A DNA stretch of 64,000 nt, from the NCBI RefSeq assembly GCF_005239225.2, contig NC_133293.1, positions 1 to 64,000 of the forward strand, given 5' to 3'. How positions within the stretch are numbered: position 1 is the stretch's first letter; every line of letters starts with the position of its first letter. Positions 33,950 through 45,521 of the stretch are shown here, piece after piece. The notes under the pieces were generated by a model. It searched no databases. It had not been told where the DNA came from and worked only from the letters and a program-made list of their open reading frames with translations. A program made the translations under genes and the position numbers. The DNA is from Populus alba. Its lineage: Eukaryota > Streptophyta > Magnoliopsida > Malpighiales > Salicaceae.

Positions 33950-34326
33950 TTTTTTTTGGAATAAAAGTTAAGTTGTATAGATCCAAGAAATTACATGATA
34001 CGAGAGGTATACCCCAATTATTACAAAAGACCTAGAAGGTCAATAAAAAGTAAACAAGCTTGTACATACAAAGCAGCATAAATCGTTCAAACGGTTGATA
34101 TAGAAATAATCAAAACTCAAGTAAGATCATCGCTCAACTGGAAGGGAAAAAAGATGGTGCCACACGATAAGTAGTTGCCCGAGTTTTCAACTCATGGATA
34201 TCCTTCTTCTTTTTCCTCCTAGTAACAAGTGTAAATCCAGTGTCATCACATCCAACAGATTGTGTAGCAGATATAGATTCTGGAGGACGTGCTCGAGATG
34301 GTGTCATCTTAGGTAAATCTGTGGGT
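33950..34326 (-). mobile_element. 5'-truncated ORF1-only LINE, fragment 1
   Basis: The last ~377 bp of the family: T run, hairpin (34,004-34,015), 3' UTR and the ORF1 tail (GFTLVTRRKKKK). It ends within ORF1 at GGTAAATCTGTGGG and joins CCCTAAA. Fragment 2 at 34,542 shares its internal variants and exact truncation point. Confidence 0.88.
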
Positions 34327-34541
34327 TCCCTAAACCCTAAACCCTAAACCTAAACCCTAAACCCCAAACCCCGAAACCCCAAACCCTAAACCCTAAAACC
34401 CAAACTCTAAAAACCCTAAACCCGAAACCCCAAACCCCAAACCCGAAACCCCAAACCCCAAACCCTAAATCCTAAACCCTAAACCCTAAACCCTAAACCC
34501 TACACACTAAGCCCTAAACCCTAAAACCCTAAACCCTAAAC
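34327..34541 (+). repeat. Telomeric array with CCCGAAA/CCCCAAA variants
   Basis: About 215 bp of mixed CCCTAAA, CCCCAAA and CCCGAAA units ending in CCCTAAAC, located between the two truncated LINE fragments. Confidence 0.9.
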
Positions 34542-34917
34542 TTTTTTTGGAATAAAAGTTAAGTTGTATAGATCCAAGAAATTACATGATACGAGAGGTA
34601 TACCCCAATTATTACAAAAGACCTAGAAGGTCAACAAAAAGTAAACAAGCTTGTACATACAAAGCAGCATAAATCGTTCAAACGGTTGATATAGAAATAA
34701 TCAAAACTCAAGTAAGATCATCGCTCAACTGGAAGGGAAAAAAGATGGTGCCACACGATAAGTAGCTGCCCGAGTTTTCAACTCATGGATATCCTTCTTC
34801 TTTTTCCTCCTAGTAACAAGTGTAAATCCAGTGTCATCACATCCAACAGATTGTGCAGCAGATATAGATTCTGGAGGACGTGCTCGAGATGGTGTCATCT
34901 TAGGTAAATTTGTGGGT
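34542..34917 (-). mobile_element. 5'-truncated ORF1-only LINE, fragment 2
   Basis: Nearly identical to 33,950-34,326, including the truncation point (GGTAAATTTGTGGG) and the hairpin (34,595-34,606). The two lie about 592 bp apart. This looks like a tandem duplication of one insertion with its telomeric flank rather than two insertions. Confidence 0.88.
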
Positions 34918-35100
34918 TCCCTAAACCTAAACCCTAAACCCCAAACCTCGAAATGCAAAAACCCCGAAACCCCAAACCCCAAACCCTAAAACTCAAACCC
35001 TAAAAACCCTAAACCCTACCCCAAACCCTAAACTCTAAACCCTAAATCCTAAAACCCTAAACCCTAAACCCAAAGCTTAAAACCCCAAAGCCTAAACTAA
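34918..35100 (+). repeat. Degenerate proximal telomeric array
   Basis: CCCTAAA, CCCCAAA and CCCCGAA units that become increasingly irregular. This marks the inner edge of the telomeric/LINE mosaic. Confidence 0.85.
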
Positions 35101-35103
35101 GCC

Positions 35104-35514
35104 CATAGTTTGAAGACCGACCCGGTGGCCAAACCGGTCTAAGTTATGGGTTCCGGATTTTGACCGTGTCAAACAAAAAGTTTATAAAAAAATCAAAATA
35201 ACATCGTTTTAATAATTAAAATTAAAAAAAGTGAACAATTTTGTAGCCATGTCTTGCTAGGTTAGTCGGGTCACACTAGGTTTTTTCTTTCCCCATTTTT
35301 TCTTTAACTCGATCAAATATTTTTTTATATAAAAAAAATTCAAAACGATGTCTTTTTAGTAAAAATAACAAAAAAAAAAAGTCAACGGTTTTGCTGCCAG
35401 GTCTTGACTAGGTCGACGGGTCACACCGAGTTTTTCCTTACACTGTTTTTTATTCAACCCAGCCCAATTCCAGTCCCGGGTCCACCTGGTCAAGACTCGG
35501 GTTTCAAAACTATG
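35104..35514. mobile_element. Small non-autonomous inverted-repeat element (MITE-like)
   Basis: The left end CATAGTTTGAAGACC and the right end (complement CATAGTTTTGAAACC) form imperfect terminal inverted repeats over about 25 bp. The 410-bp interior is AT-rich and non-coding. It contains a direct duplication of about 165 bp (the GTAGCCATGTCTTGCTAGG block near 35,243 and GCTGCCAGGTCTTGACTAGG near 35,391, each followed by a GGGTCACAC motif). No clear target-site duplication is visible. The superfamily is undetermined. Confidence 0.55.
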
Positions 35515-35735
35515 CTAAACCTGAAACCCAAAACCCTAAACCCTAACAGTCAAAATCCTAGAAACCTAAACCCTAAAATCCAAACCGTGAACCCTAAACC
35601 CAGAACCTTTAACTCCAAACTCAGAACATGAACCCGAAACCTTTAACCCAAAATCCAAAACCTAGAAACTCCCAAACCCCAAATCCTGAAACTCATAACC
35701 CTAACCCTTGAATCCTAAACCCTAAATCAAATTGA
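35515..35735 (+). repeat. Highly degenerate CCCTAAA-like tract
   Basis: Tract of ACCCTAAA-, ACCCAAAA- and CCTGAAAC-like words, recognisably derived from the telomere motif but strongly mutated. It grades into unique sequence before the methyltransferase pseudogene. Confidence 0.65.
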
Positions 35736-35866
35736 TGTATTTTGATGGATATTGTGTATAAACGTGTTTGCTTTATTTGGAGTGTTACAGAACGAACTAG
35801 TTATCTCTCTCAATCAATTTTAATGTTTTGCAGCTCCTAATTATTGGCTGAGCTGAGTCACTTGAG

Positions 35867-37934
35867 ATGTTGAATCGGCCAGAGCTACTAGCTCCACTTG
35901 AGATTTTTATGATGATTCAGAAGCTTGGATATTCACTTCCTCTTCTCGTATTATCGATATTCAGGTGCCTTTTTAAAAAAAAATTAAGAAAAATGCTTTA
36001 ATGCTTATTTAATGGTTTTGTTACCTGATGATGATGTGTGGTTGGTTAATAGGCTAGGCTATCAGAAAGAGCATTGGAGCTTCTTGCTTTGCCTTTTGAT
36101 GGAATCCCTAGATTACTCCTCGATATCGGTATGTTGCATTTTACATTTCCATCACAATTACATTATGAAGCCACTCTCTCTTCTTCGTTTGTAAATGTGA
36201 TTAATTTATGGTTTACGGTTTACTCCGTTGGTTTTGTTAATTTTTTTAGAATTCTGCTCGTGTTGGAATTGAACATCGCGCCTTGACTTTGATAATTCTA
36301 TTGGAGTTGATTCTTAAATGTTAAGTTTTATAACACTTTAGTGTGTGCTTTTTTCTCACTTTATTCTTTTGATTTGGATCCCAGTGGCTATGCAATGCAG
36401 ATAAGTCCTCCCATGAACCAAGACTAAGATTGAAATAAGTTCCTTCCCTTTTCTTTTGTGCTTTAGGTTTATGTAGTCCATCAACACTCAATCTGTTTTG
36501 GGATTCAATTCTGGGCTTGGTTTCTTCTGAATTTTGTTTTCCCTAGAAAAAACTGGTTTTCATTAATGCAAAGCATTAAAGCTCAATACATCCATAACAG
36601 ATTACTCAGAAGTAGGGTTGGGAATGTTCTAGATTAAAGACTTCTCTTGTCACACTGATGTATTGTGAGCTAGGTAACGAGCTAAGTTTCATAACTTGTC
36701 GATGATTGAAGCTGAAAGTCGAGTCCTGAAAGTGTGAGCTGATGCCTCTAATATCTGTAATGTTCTGATTCACAAGAAACTCAAATACTCAATTTGACTA
36801 AACCCGCTATTTTGAACAAATTTTGTTGCATTCTATTAGATTTCTATCAACACTAGATAGTGATCAAAATTAGCCATTTGATATTGCTCTAATGTATTTG
36901 AATCACTGATGTGTATTTTTCTCGTTGTAAACTGATTGACAATTTTGTGGCAGGGCTTTCTTTGGATCATTATATAGATGCTTGGCAAAAGGAGCAAGAG
37001 CAGTGTTTCAGGTGTATCCTGAAAACATAGCCCGGCGTGAATTAATTTTGAGATCTGCAATGCATGCTGGGTTTGCTGGTGGTGTTGTTATTGATTACCC
37101 ACACAGGTATGCTAGGCTTCTATTTAGAAATCTTATGCTCAGTTTTTCATGACTGGTATTTGTTGTATATGTGTTTTTTGCTTGGCTTCAATAGCACCTG
37201 CCCTTTCCAATCCTTTAATCGGAATGTTCTGGTTGGGAATAAAAGCTAGCACATAAAGGTTGCAAGCTTTTCAAGAATCTGAACCATGAGAGCTTGATGT
37301 GCTAGATGCTCTGTCTGCTAATTCTTTGTTTCATTATGCAAGTATATCCACACTGTTCTCTCTTTATGAATTAAGTTCACATTCTGATATGTAATTTCCT
37401 TCGAAGCTCAAAAAAAGAATCTTGCTATTAATCATCCTCTGGTTTCATATTCCTCTTCAGAGTTTCATCATTCACTGATTGAACTATTTTTCTGTCACGG
37501 TACCAAGACTAGAAAAGAATACCCCATGCTTACTTGTGGACCACCATCTTTAAGCACTGTTGTTCCCAGGGGGGAAGGCGAAGATGGAGAAAGCTGCTCT
37601 GAAGATGAAAATAGTGAAAAAAAATCAAATGGTGGGTTGCTTTGTCTTGCATTTTGTTTTTCTTTTCAAGCTCTAACTGGGTTGTTTGTAAGCATGGCGT
37701 CCTTTTCTTTTCAACTAGGATTTTGCAAGTCACTAATAATTGTTATATATGCATGTACCTTGAGAATGCAGGTTTGCATTTCAGACAGGAACAGGCCTAA
37801 GAAAAAACAGAAAATAACTAGGAAAGGGAAGGGCAGAGATTGAATATTTAAAAAGAAAGCAACTGAGACGAAAAGGAAACGCAGTGCCTCCTGACACAAG
37901 ATACACTGGTCGAAAACGGAAGGCTAGATTTTGA
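35867..37934 (+). pseudogene. Bud23/RID2-type 18S rRNA (guanine-N7) methyltransferase, broken
   Basis: Spliced relics of the nuclear methyltransferase that modifies 18S rRNA (yeast Bud23, Arabidopsis RID2). Exon-like blocks: 35,867-35,964 (NRPELLAP, then SSSRIIDIQ after a one-base loss), 36,053-36,128 (LELLALPFDGIPRLLLDI), 36,385-36,434 (WLCNADKSSHEPRLRLK), 36,954-37,106 (FFGSLYRCLAKGARAVFQ), 37,507-37,630 (YPMLTCGPPSLST and an acidic stretch), 37,772-37,934 (ISDRNRPKKKQK, then the basic tail GRKRKARF). The exon carrying the glycine-rich SAM-binding loop (CGSG) is missing. The last exon has an in-frame TGA in place of a Trp codon and a frameshift. It is a decayed copy; a working gene should exist elsewhere. 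Confidence 0.85.
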
Positions 37935-38496
37935 TCTTTACATGTGCAGCCAACCTATTGGAAAAATATACATATAAATCGTTGTGTACCCAGATCTTTA
38001 TGCATTGCCTGTTGCTGTTGCTGCTCTAACTGGGTGAAATCGATGTTGAAGGTACTTAGTCACGCAAGTGTGAAATCAGATGGCAAAAGATGATTATTAT
38101 AAGATACTCGGTCATTTTAAAGGCCTTGTGTTTTTGGGAAATCAAATATTGAAATGATTGATCCTAGAATGAGATTGTTTTGTTCAGTTGGAACAAGCCA
38201 ATAACCTTTATCCAATCAAGACCAAGCCAAGAAAGATAATGAAGCATTATCTCAAATTCTTTGGTTGAACTTTTCAAGTCAGCATCTTTAACTCCCATCT
38301 TAAATTTCCCACCTTTAGGCATCAAAGAACCAAAATGAAAGAAAATCCAAGAAAGCCATTGAATTTGCAAATAAATAATTTACTTGAAAAAATATAAATC
38401 AAAGTATAAACCTTCATGCTTAGTCATGGCATATGTGCTTGCACCCCACACAAACTCTAAAAGATGAAGGCAACAAAAATGGTTACGCAAGCTTGG
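37935..38496. other. Unique sequence, nothing recognised
   Basis: AT-rich sequence downstream of the methyltransferase pseudogene. It may include old 3' UTR. No gene, RNA or repeat is recognisable. Confidence 0.5.
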
Positions 38497-38700
38497 ATTT
38501 AAGGGTTTGGGGGTTTTTGGGGTTAAAGAATTTTGGTTTAGGTTTTAAGGTTTTGGTTCTAGTTCTTGGTTCGGAATTTAAGTTTAGGGTTTTTGGTTCT
38601 AGATTTTGGTTTAGAGTTTTTTGTTTTTAGAGGATTTTGGTTTTTAGATTCAGGTTTTAGGGTTTAGAGTTTCAAGTTTTGAATTTGAGATTAAGGGTTT
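38497..38700 (-). repeat. Degenerate TTTAGGG-like tract, opposite orientation
   Basis: The + strand here is G/T-rich, with words such as TTTAAGGG, TTTGGGG, TTTAGGTTTTAAGG and TTTAGGGTTTTTGG. It resembles the telomere motif but runs opposite to all arrays left of 35,735. It lies on the far side of the methyltransferase pseudogene. Confidence 0.55.
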
Positions 38701-39028
38701 GATTGATAGTATAAAATTAGAAAAAAATACTTGGAAAAAAATAGAAATTAAAAAAAATTGATGCATTTATAAAGTATTATTACTACAATATAAAGTGAAA
38801 AAACCTACCTGCCGAACCAGGTTACAATAAATTGCTATAGTGTTTTCCTCTTTTTTTATTGCTACAGTACTCTCTTTTTTTTTTTGTTTCTTTTCTTGTA
38901 TTTTTTTTTTTGTTTTTATTCTATTTTTATTGATTTTATTTTTTTAATATTAAAACTGGTTAATTTTTTTTTAAAAAAACACTGAATTACTATAATATTT
39001 CCCTCAATATAAATTTTTACTGTTTGAG
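38701..39028. other. AT-rich intergenic stretch
   Basis: Very AT-rich with long T and A runs (38,870-38,990). A segment reading TTGCTATAGTGTTTTCC then TATTGCTACAGTA suggests an old repeat, but I cannot classify it. Confidence 0.4.
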
Positions 39029-39130
39029 GCATATACTAGGGAGAACAAGGTGGAAGAGGCTGAAGAGCTTCTCCAGCAGATGAAGGCCAGGAGATTCATG
39101 CCGGATGAAAATGCGAGGCCAGGTTTTTAG
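39029..39130 (+). pseudogene. Pentatricopeptide-repeat (PPR) gene remnant
   Basis: Thirty-three open codons followed by TAG read AYTRENKVEEAEELLQQM, then KARRFMPDE. This fits one PPR helix-turn-helix unit (organelle RNA-binding proteins). No start, further repeats or flanking exons are visible, so it is a fragment. Confidence 0.6.
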
Positions 39131-39669
39131 AACTGTCTGTCATCAGTATTCTCTTCGACAAAATCTAGATCCGGACATCTTTTTTCTAGATTAAGCAAGT
39201 TATGGCTGTTTTTAATCCACCATTTATATATTGCCTGTTGTTAATTTAACATTAGAACTTTATCTCCCATTTTAAGTAAATAGTAATCCCAAAAACCTTT
39301 TTTTTTTTTTTTTTCCTGTTGTCTTTCTCGGTCTTAATAATAATTTTGCAATGCGAAAAACAAAAATCCTTTTAGAAAAAAAAAATCCAGGGTTGTCTAC
39401 CAAATCATTGCTTAAAACAAGCCAGAATCGAACATTAAGTTACCAACACATAACTATCCAAAAGAGTTTCATCATGCTGGACTGAAGTGTTCAATCACAA
39501 GGCAGTAAATAAATACATGTGCGAGCGAGCTAATTTCAGATCGAATCCTCTCCATCTCCAGGGAATGTTACAAGACCTACCAGTTGCAAACAAATAGAAA
39601 GCAATTCCCAGCTGGGCATCTCCAACTTGTTCACAGTCCCAAAAAATTCCCAAAGTCGGAAGAAGACAA
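39131..39669. other. AT-rich spacer and 3' UTR of the RH3-type gene
   Basis: 39,131-39,480 is AT-rich with a T15 run near 39,300 and no recognisable feature. About 39,480-39,669, directly after the helicase stop codon on the minus strand, is its likely 3' UTR; the polyadenylation site is not determined. Confidence 0.5.
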
Positions 39670-42600
39670 CTAAAAATCTGCCTTGTTTGGGCATTCTGAT
39701 GCTCTGTGCCCCGACCGCCCACAATTAAAACAAGAGCCTCCAAAGCTTCTGCTATGCACAATAAAGATGTCATGTCAATTTCAACAATTTATATATAATG
39801 GATGGCTGAAACTTGTATGAACAAACATGTCCAACCCCTCAACCACAGAAGACAGCAATAGATAAGAAACACAACCAGGGAAAAAGGAGGGGGAGGGGAA
39901 TCGGAAGAAAAATGAAAAAAAAAAAAAAAAAAAAAAAAACACTTGCCCACACCATGCATGTACCCAAAATCTCATCCTATTGAGGTCACCAAAGATCTGA
40001 TCAAGTGCATGATTACTGGATTCAACCAGAAGCATTTCCAAAAACAATTACCAAACATTGTCGCAGGGAAAGAAATAAACAGAAGCGTAAGCAGGTCATG
40101 GCCAACAGATGAACCTACTAAAACTGTCATTGCTATTGATATTGTGGCTTATTCTTTTAAGGTTAATCAGACTACAATATTGACATGTAAAATGTGCCCA
40201 GGTTTGCTATGAGAAAAGTAGATACCTATCCCGAGATGATGGCCTGCTTGATCTTCTACCACCGATCAGCCAATCATCTCCACTGCTTCTCGACATCCAG
40301 GACCTACTATTCTCATTACTGTTACTTCGACCACCGCGCCTAAACGTGCCTTCATCATCAGAATATCTACCGCTTCCCCGACCAGGGGACGATCTAAAAC
40401 CACCTCTCTGGCCCCTAGGACCCCCCCTAGCAGGACGATCCCTACTAGAAAACCTTCCATAAAAATCACTTGGAGGACCATCATCTTGCAATGCAGGCAG
40501 CTGAAAATGAAGTTAATAAAAAGATTTTAGGCTGCATACGATCATTGCAGCTAATTCAAGCAGCCTATGCAGTCAAGGACAACCATCAATAATGAGTGGC
40601 CAAAATCTAAAAAGAACCTTGGTGATCTTTTCAATAGTGTTTCCAGGTGGTAGTTGCTTATTCAACAATTCTTTTGCAATCTCCTCTGGAAGATCAAAAA
40701 CAGCTCCTTGAACCTGATATAAACACATTATATTTAGATTGTTGTGAAGAATGCTATGCATCAAGAAGAAAAGAATCCAGTGAATATGTTCAGAACATCT
40801 AGCAGAACATACCCTTTCATCCGCAATTAGATGTATTTTTCCAATTTCATCAGCTGCTGCAGGATAAACATCAGAAAGAAATCCAGTAACAGATCTAGCA
40901 GATAGAAACCCTCTAGAATAGGTTGGATCCCGAGTCAACTGCAACGTTGTCCATCCCTGCAGATACATGGGTCCAGTTCAAGTTACTGGCTACATGCTAA
41001 GATAGCTATAAAGGTTGTAGTCCACCTATAACAGTAAAGGAAACAAATATTCTGCAATTATCTAAAGAAAAAAAAATAGCAAACAGATAAGTTGCAAAAC
41101 AGAATACAAATAAACAAAATACCAGACCATGTCCTAATCATACCACCTGATGGATTTGCACATTTACTACAATGCTAGAATAGAAAAAGGATAACATGTA
41201 CATGTTAATCAGAAAAGGAAATGCTTCTAGAAGTTTGCAGCTGAAAATAACAAACTCAGGAATGTGCCAAGGCTGCATGCACGATTAAGATAACAAGGTT
41301 CTGGGAAATCAGGGAATTTAGTTGACAGCAATACTGGTATCCATGGAACATGATCACAGATGTTATCGCAAGTTATCTTCATCGTGATTGAGTGAAAATG
41401 TGAAAGAAAAGCAAGCAGCCCTGCCAACCACTTGCATTGCAAAAAATGCACTTTTTGTGAGCAATTTCTTAATAGTATTTAAACAACAGCAATAAGTTAA
41501 CTAAATTACTGTCCAACTAAAGACTAGCCTGATTAAAAAAGGAAGCAAGCAATCATTGCAAGTAAGATCACATTTAATGTGCAACTTAACAAAAATTCAT
41601 GAGCAACACCTATATATATATATATCAAACACAAGGTTATAAAATCAAAATCTGATTGCTAATTTACTTGTTCATGGCTAATGAGCGACCGGGATGAAGG
41701 AGGCTGAGAAAATCCACTCAAATGTGCTAGTGCAGCAGCAAGAGCGCTTGTTCCTTGTTCCTCAATCAATTTCTGGGCAGTTGGTGTGAAAAACTCTACA
41801 GACTCAGGATGAACTCCATTTAGGGTAGCAACAACTTGCTCAGTTGATGACTCCAAAAGCTCTTCAATAGCTGGTGGACTAACAAACTCAAACTTGCATC
41901 CCGCATCACGCTCTAGGGATCTGACGGTTCTCCTTTGACTGTTAGTGAACATCAAAATGGCAGTACCTTCCTTCCCTGCACGTCCAGTACGACCAGAGCG
42001 ATGCACGAAAGTTTCTGGATCATTAGGAAGTTCATAGTGGATAATCTGGAGAAAAGGGTCAACGAGGTCTCAAGTTTCTTAGCTGTTGAAAAAACAACCC
42101 AAGTGTTTGGAAAAAAACAATGGGGAAAAATTCCAATTGAAAAGGTCTTGCATGAAAAGTTATCTAGTATTGAAAATTATATATCTGCATCCATGGTTTT
42201 CATAATGATGATGCACATTTCTCCCAATTATTACACATCAATAAAATAACTCAACCAGTCACAATCAGAGCTAATGGGATAAATTCCATATTCTGAGTTC
42301 TCATAGATACAAACTCTAATCTTCAATATTAACTGCAATGGGAGAGTCTGTCACAGTTAATTTTTTTGTAGAAAAAACAAACTTGGCTTTTCCCCTAATT
42401 CTTGCATATTTTTAAAATACATAAAACTGACTACCACAAAAATAAATCAGAAAATTACAAAAAGAACAGAACTTTCTTTATGCAATCATTAAAAGACTAA
42501 TTCCATGACTTTACCAAATCAACATTCGGGATATCAAGCCCACGAGATGCAACGTCCGTGGCAACAAGCACAGTGAACTTTCCCTGTCGAAAACCATTCA

Positions 42601-45521
42601 AAGTTCTCTCCCTCTGATGCTGAGATATATCTCCGTGCAATGCCTCAGAAGCTATACTCTGTGTTAACGCCATGGATACTTCATCAGCATCTCGTTTGGT
42701 CCGAGTAAAGATAATAGTCTTCCCGCCCTTTGCATAGACCTAAATACAATGGAAACGTTTTCTGCTTTAAAAACAACAGTTACCTCTGGTTCAGAAAGGG
42801 TGATGCAAAATTCACAAAAAAAATTGTTATTCTCACCACTTCTTTCTTAAAATAACTATAGTAACCTCTTTATATCATGAAGAGGATATTTTAAACTGGA
42901 ATTTAATTAACATTATGAAGAAGATATATTAGTCATTTTAAGAGAATCAAGTGGTGGGAATAACAAAACCGTTAATGAATTTAGTTGTACCCGTTCTGAA
43001 ATCACTTCGACCAATAATGAGTTCTATTATCACAATAGTAATTGATAATGAATGAAACAAAAATGCATTCAATAGTAAATACTTACTAATAACCTGAATG
43101 TTTTATCATAGAAGCAAGCTTGCCATTTAAAGTACCACTTTCCACTCAGACAGGAACAGTAAGTGACACATAGAAATGCGTATAACAAATCCTAGAAGGA
43201 TTTTCTAATTTATGGTATTCAAGAGCGTGCCTGCAGAATTCTAGCATGATTTTAGTTGCTTATCATGGAAGTGCTTCCCGAAGTTCAATTTTCCAAAGTT
43301 TCCTTCTTGACCGATTCTGTTGACAATCTTCTAAAACATGGCAGACTAACAGAGTCTATTTAAGAAGTCCCAGAATCTATATATATATATATATATTCTT
43401 CGGGAAAAACAAAGTTCAGATCCTGCAATGCTGAAAAATGTTTTCGATTAAGATATGATGAGATGTTGACACCTCATAAGGCACAAGGACAAAATGGAGA
43501 TATTTTAAGTTTTAATTTGTTGTAAAGTAAGCAAATGGAGCAAATTTTTTTGGCTCTGAACAAGCAACGCCTACACAAACTATCAGGAAACAAATTCGAA
43601 CAAAAATCTCTTCAAAACTCATGCGGGCTCAGACATCCATAGAAACTCCAATAATAAAGACAAATGGATTTTGAATGATGGGACTGCCATCTCATACCGT
43701 TACAAGGTCACTGAGAATGGTTCGCTTTGATGTTGCTGTGGTTGATACTGCATAAAGTTTGATTCCTTCTGCCAGCTTTTCTTCTTGGTCCCCGACCTGT
43801 AAAAGTGGAAAGGATTAATTACATGTTTTTGGGTTAAGTCAGATAAATTTAATTATCTTCTTGTTTACCCTCAATCTGCAAGCAGTAAGTTATTCTTCTT
43901 TTCTTTTTTTCCATTTCCATACCCAACTCCAAAAATTATTCTGTGCTGGTAAAGACTTATATTATCCAGTACCAACAGACAATTGTAATAACAAGAATCA
44001 AAGAACACAAAGACATTAAAAAAGAAAAGGATTATACCAAATCAATTTGCAAAGGATTGTCCAAATATTTCCTTGCTAATTTTTTAACCCAGGTAGGCAT
44101 AGTTGCAGAGAAAAGCATGCTCTGGCGCTTTGATGGTAGACTTTCTAAAATAACTTCCACATCCTCCTCAAATCCAAATGAAAGCATTTGATCAGCCTCA
44201 TCGAGAACCAAATATTCAACTTCTCCCAATTTGAGGCTTTTACCTTTCAGTAGGTCGATGATTCGACCTGGTGTTCCAACCACAACATCAACCCCACGAG
44301 AAAGAGCATTTTGTTGTGTGGCATAGGAAACCCCTCCATAGACACAAACAGTGCTCAAATAAGGTGCAGACTCCTTAATTTCTTTCTCTACTTGCTTTGC
44401 TAGCTCCCGAGTTGGTGCTAAGACCAAAACTTTAGGAAGCCTACCAGTTCGCCTGTCAAAAAGCAAAATAAAGACAATAGTTAATAAGCTCATGAATACA
44501 CGGAATTAAAGGGAGATGGACATCTGCAGCAGGCAAAGTGAGCACCCACCTTTGGGAACCTCTTAGTTCAGCATCTTCAGTAAGGCGTTTAATGATTGGA
44601 ATGCCGAAGGCTAATGTCTTGCCAGTCCCAGTCTTGGCACGAGCAATGAGATCTCGTCCTTCCAGAGTCGGAATTAAAACAGCTCTCTAAATCATTGAAA
44701 AGCAAAAGGATAAGTTAGGACATAAAAAAGGGATAATAGCAGTACACAAGATAGTAAAATAGCTAAATATCTCAAACAAGTAATGGACTAGGAAAATAAG
44801 GGACAGGACATTGATGATATCTCAAATAACATGTATTAGTTCATTTTTATCAAAAAAAAAATTAAAGGAAAAAAAAAAAACATGTATTAGTGCTGCAAAG
44901 CAAAGAAAAGATTTATATAGGAAAAATGTAGAGCTATGGAATGGAAAGGAGCAAGACCAACAATAGTTACCAGATAAAAATACGGTAATAAACCAAAAAA
45001 GATAAAAAAGGAAAGGAAAAGAGGGAAGTACAGACTTGAATGGGGAAAAGGTGAGTGATTCCTCGATTCTGGAGGGTTTGGACAAGGCGGTGAGGCAAAC
45101 CCAATTTAGAAATGTCAAGTTCAACCTCACTAGTATTGTTGCTTGGCTCAGTTTCAGAAGAGTCGTAATCGACAGCATCGTCGGTATCAGCATCAGCTTC
45201 AAAATCAGAAAACCCATCTAGCCCTTTGAAGGCCTCTTCGCTGAGGATGGAATTGGGGGTAGCGATAGCACTAGGTGGAGTGAAGGTGCTGTTGTTATTA
45301 ATAATAAGGCCGTGTTTAAAGCTAAGTTGTGTTTTGGCTATCAAAGAATTGAAGTGGGGAGGCTTTTCAGACAAAAGAGAAGCAGACGAAGAAGAAAGTG
45401 GCATAGCTGATGACAAATTTGCGGCTGTTGTTGTTGTCGCTGCTGCTGCTCTTCTACAACTAGTAGTGGTCTTTGAATGGAAGATAGAAGAAACCCCAAT
45501 TACAGTAGAAGTAGAAGCCAT
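39670..45521 (-). CDS. RH3: Chloroplast DEAD-box RNA helicase, RH3 type (10 exons)
   Basis: ATP-dependent RNA helicase; Arabidopsis RH3 acts in chloroplasts in group II intron splicing and ribosome assembly. Exons in gene order: 45,521-45,036; 44,686-44,550; 44,452-44,038; 43,796-43,698; 42,739-42,515; 42,045-41,668; 40,956-40,813; 40,713-40,618; 40,500-40,226; 39,748-39,670. All introns are GT-AG. They sum to 2,334 bp, 777 residues plus stop (Arabidopsis is about 750). Residues 1-~95 are Ser/Thr-rich, fitting a transit peptide. Motifs are Walker A AKTGTGKT (179-186), APTREL (220-225), DEAD (292-295), SAT (323-325) and HRSGRTGR (469-476). A GUCT-like region (~580-660), an Arg/Gly/Ser-rich tail (~675-750) and a CCHC knuckle [14 protein letters not shown] (758-771) follow. 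The start is the first ATG. The gene looks functional. Confidence 0.95.

Noticed and set aside
39781..40047. Phe-rich minus-strand ORF between helicase exons 9 and 10
   Set aside because: It lies in an intron, its residues come from a poly(A) run on the + strand, and it has no homologue I recognise.
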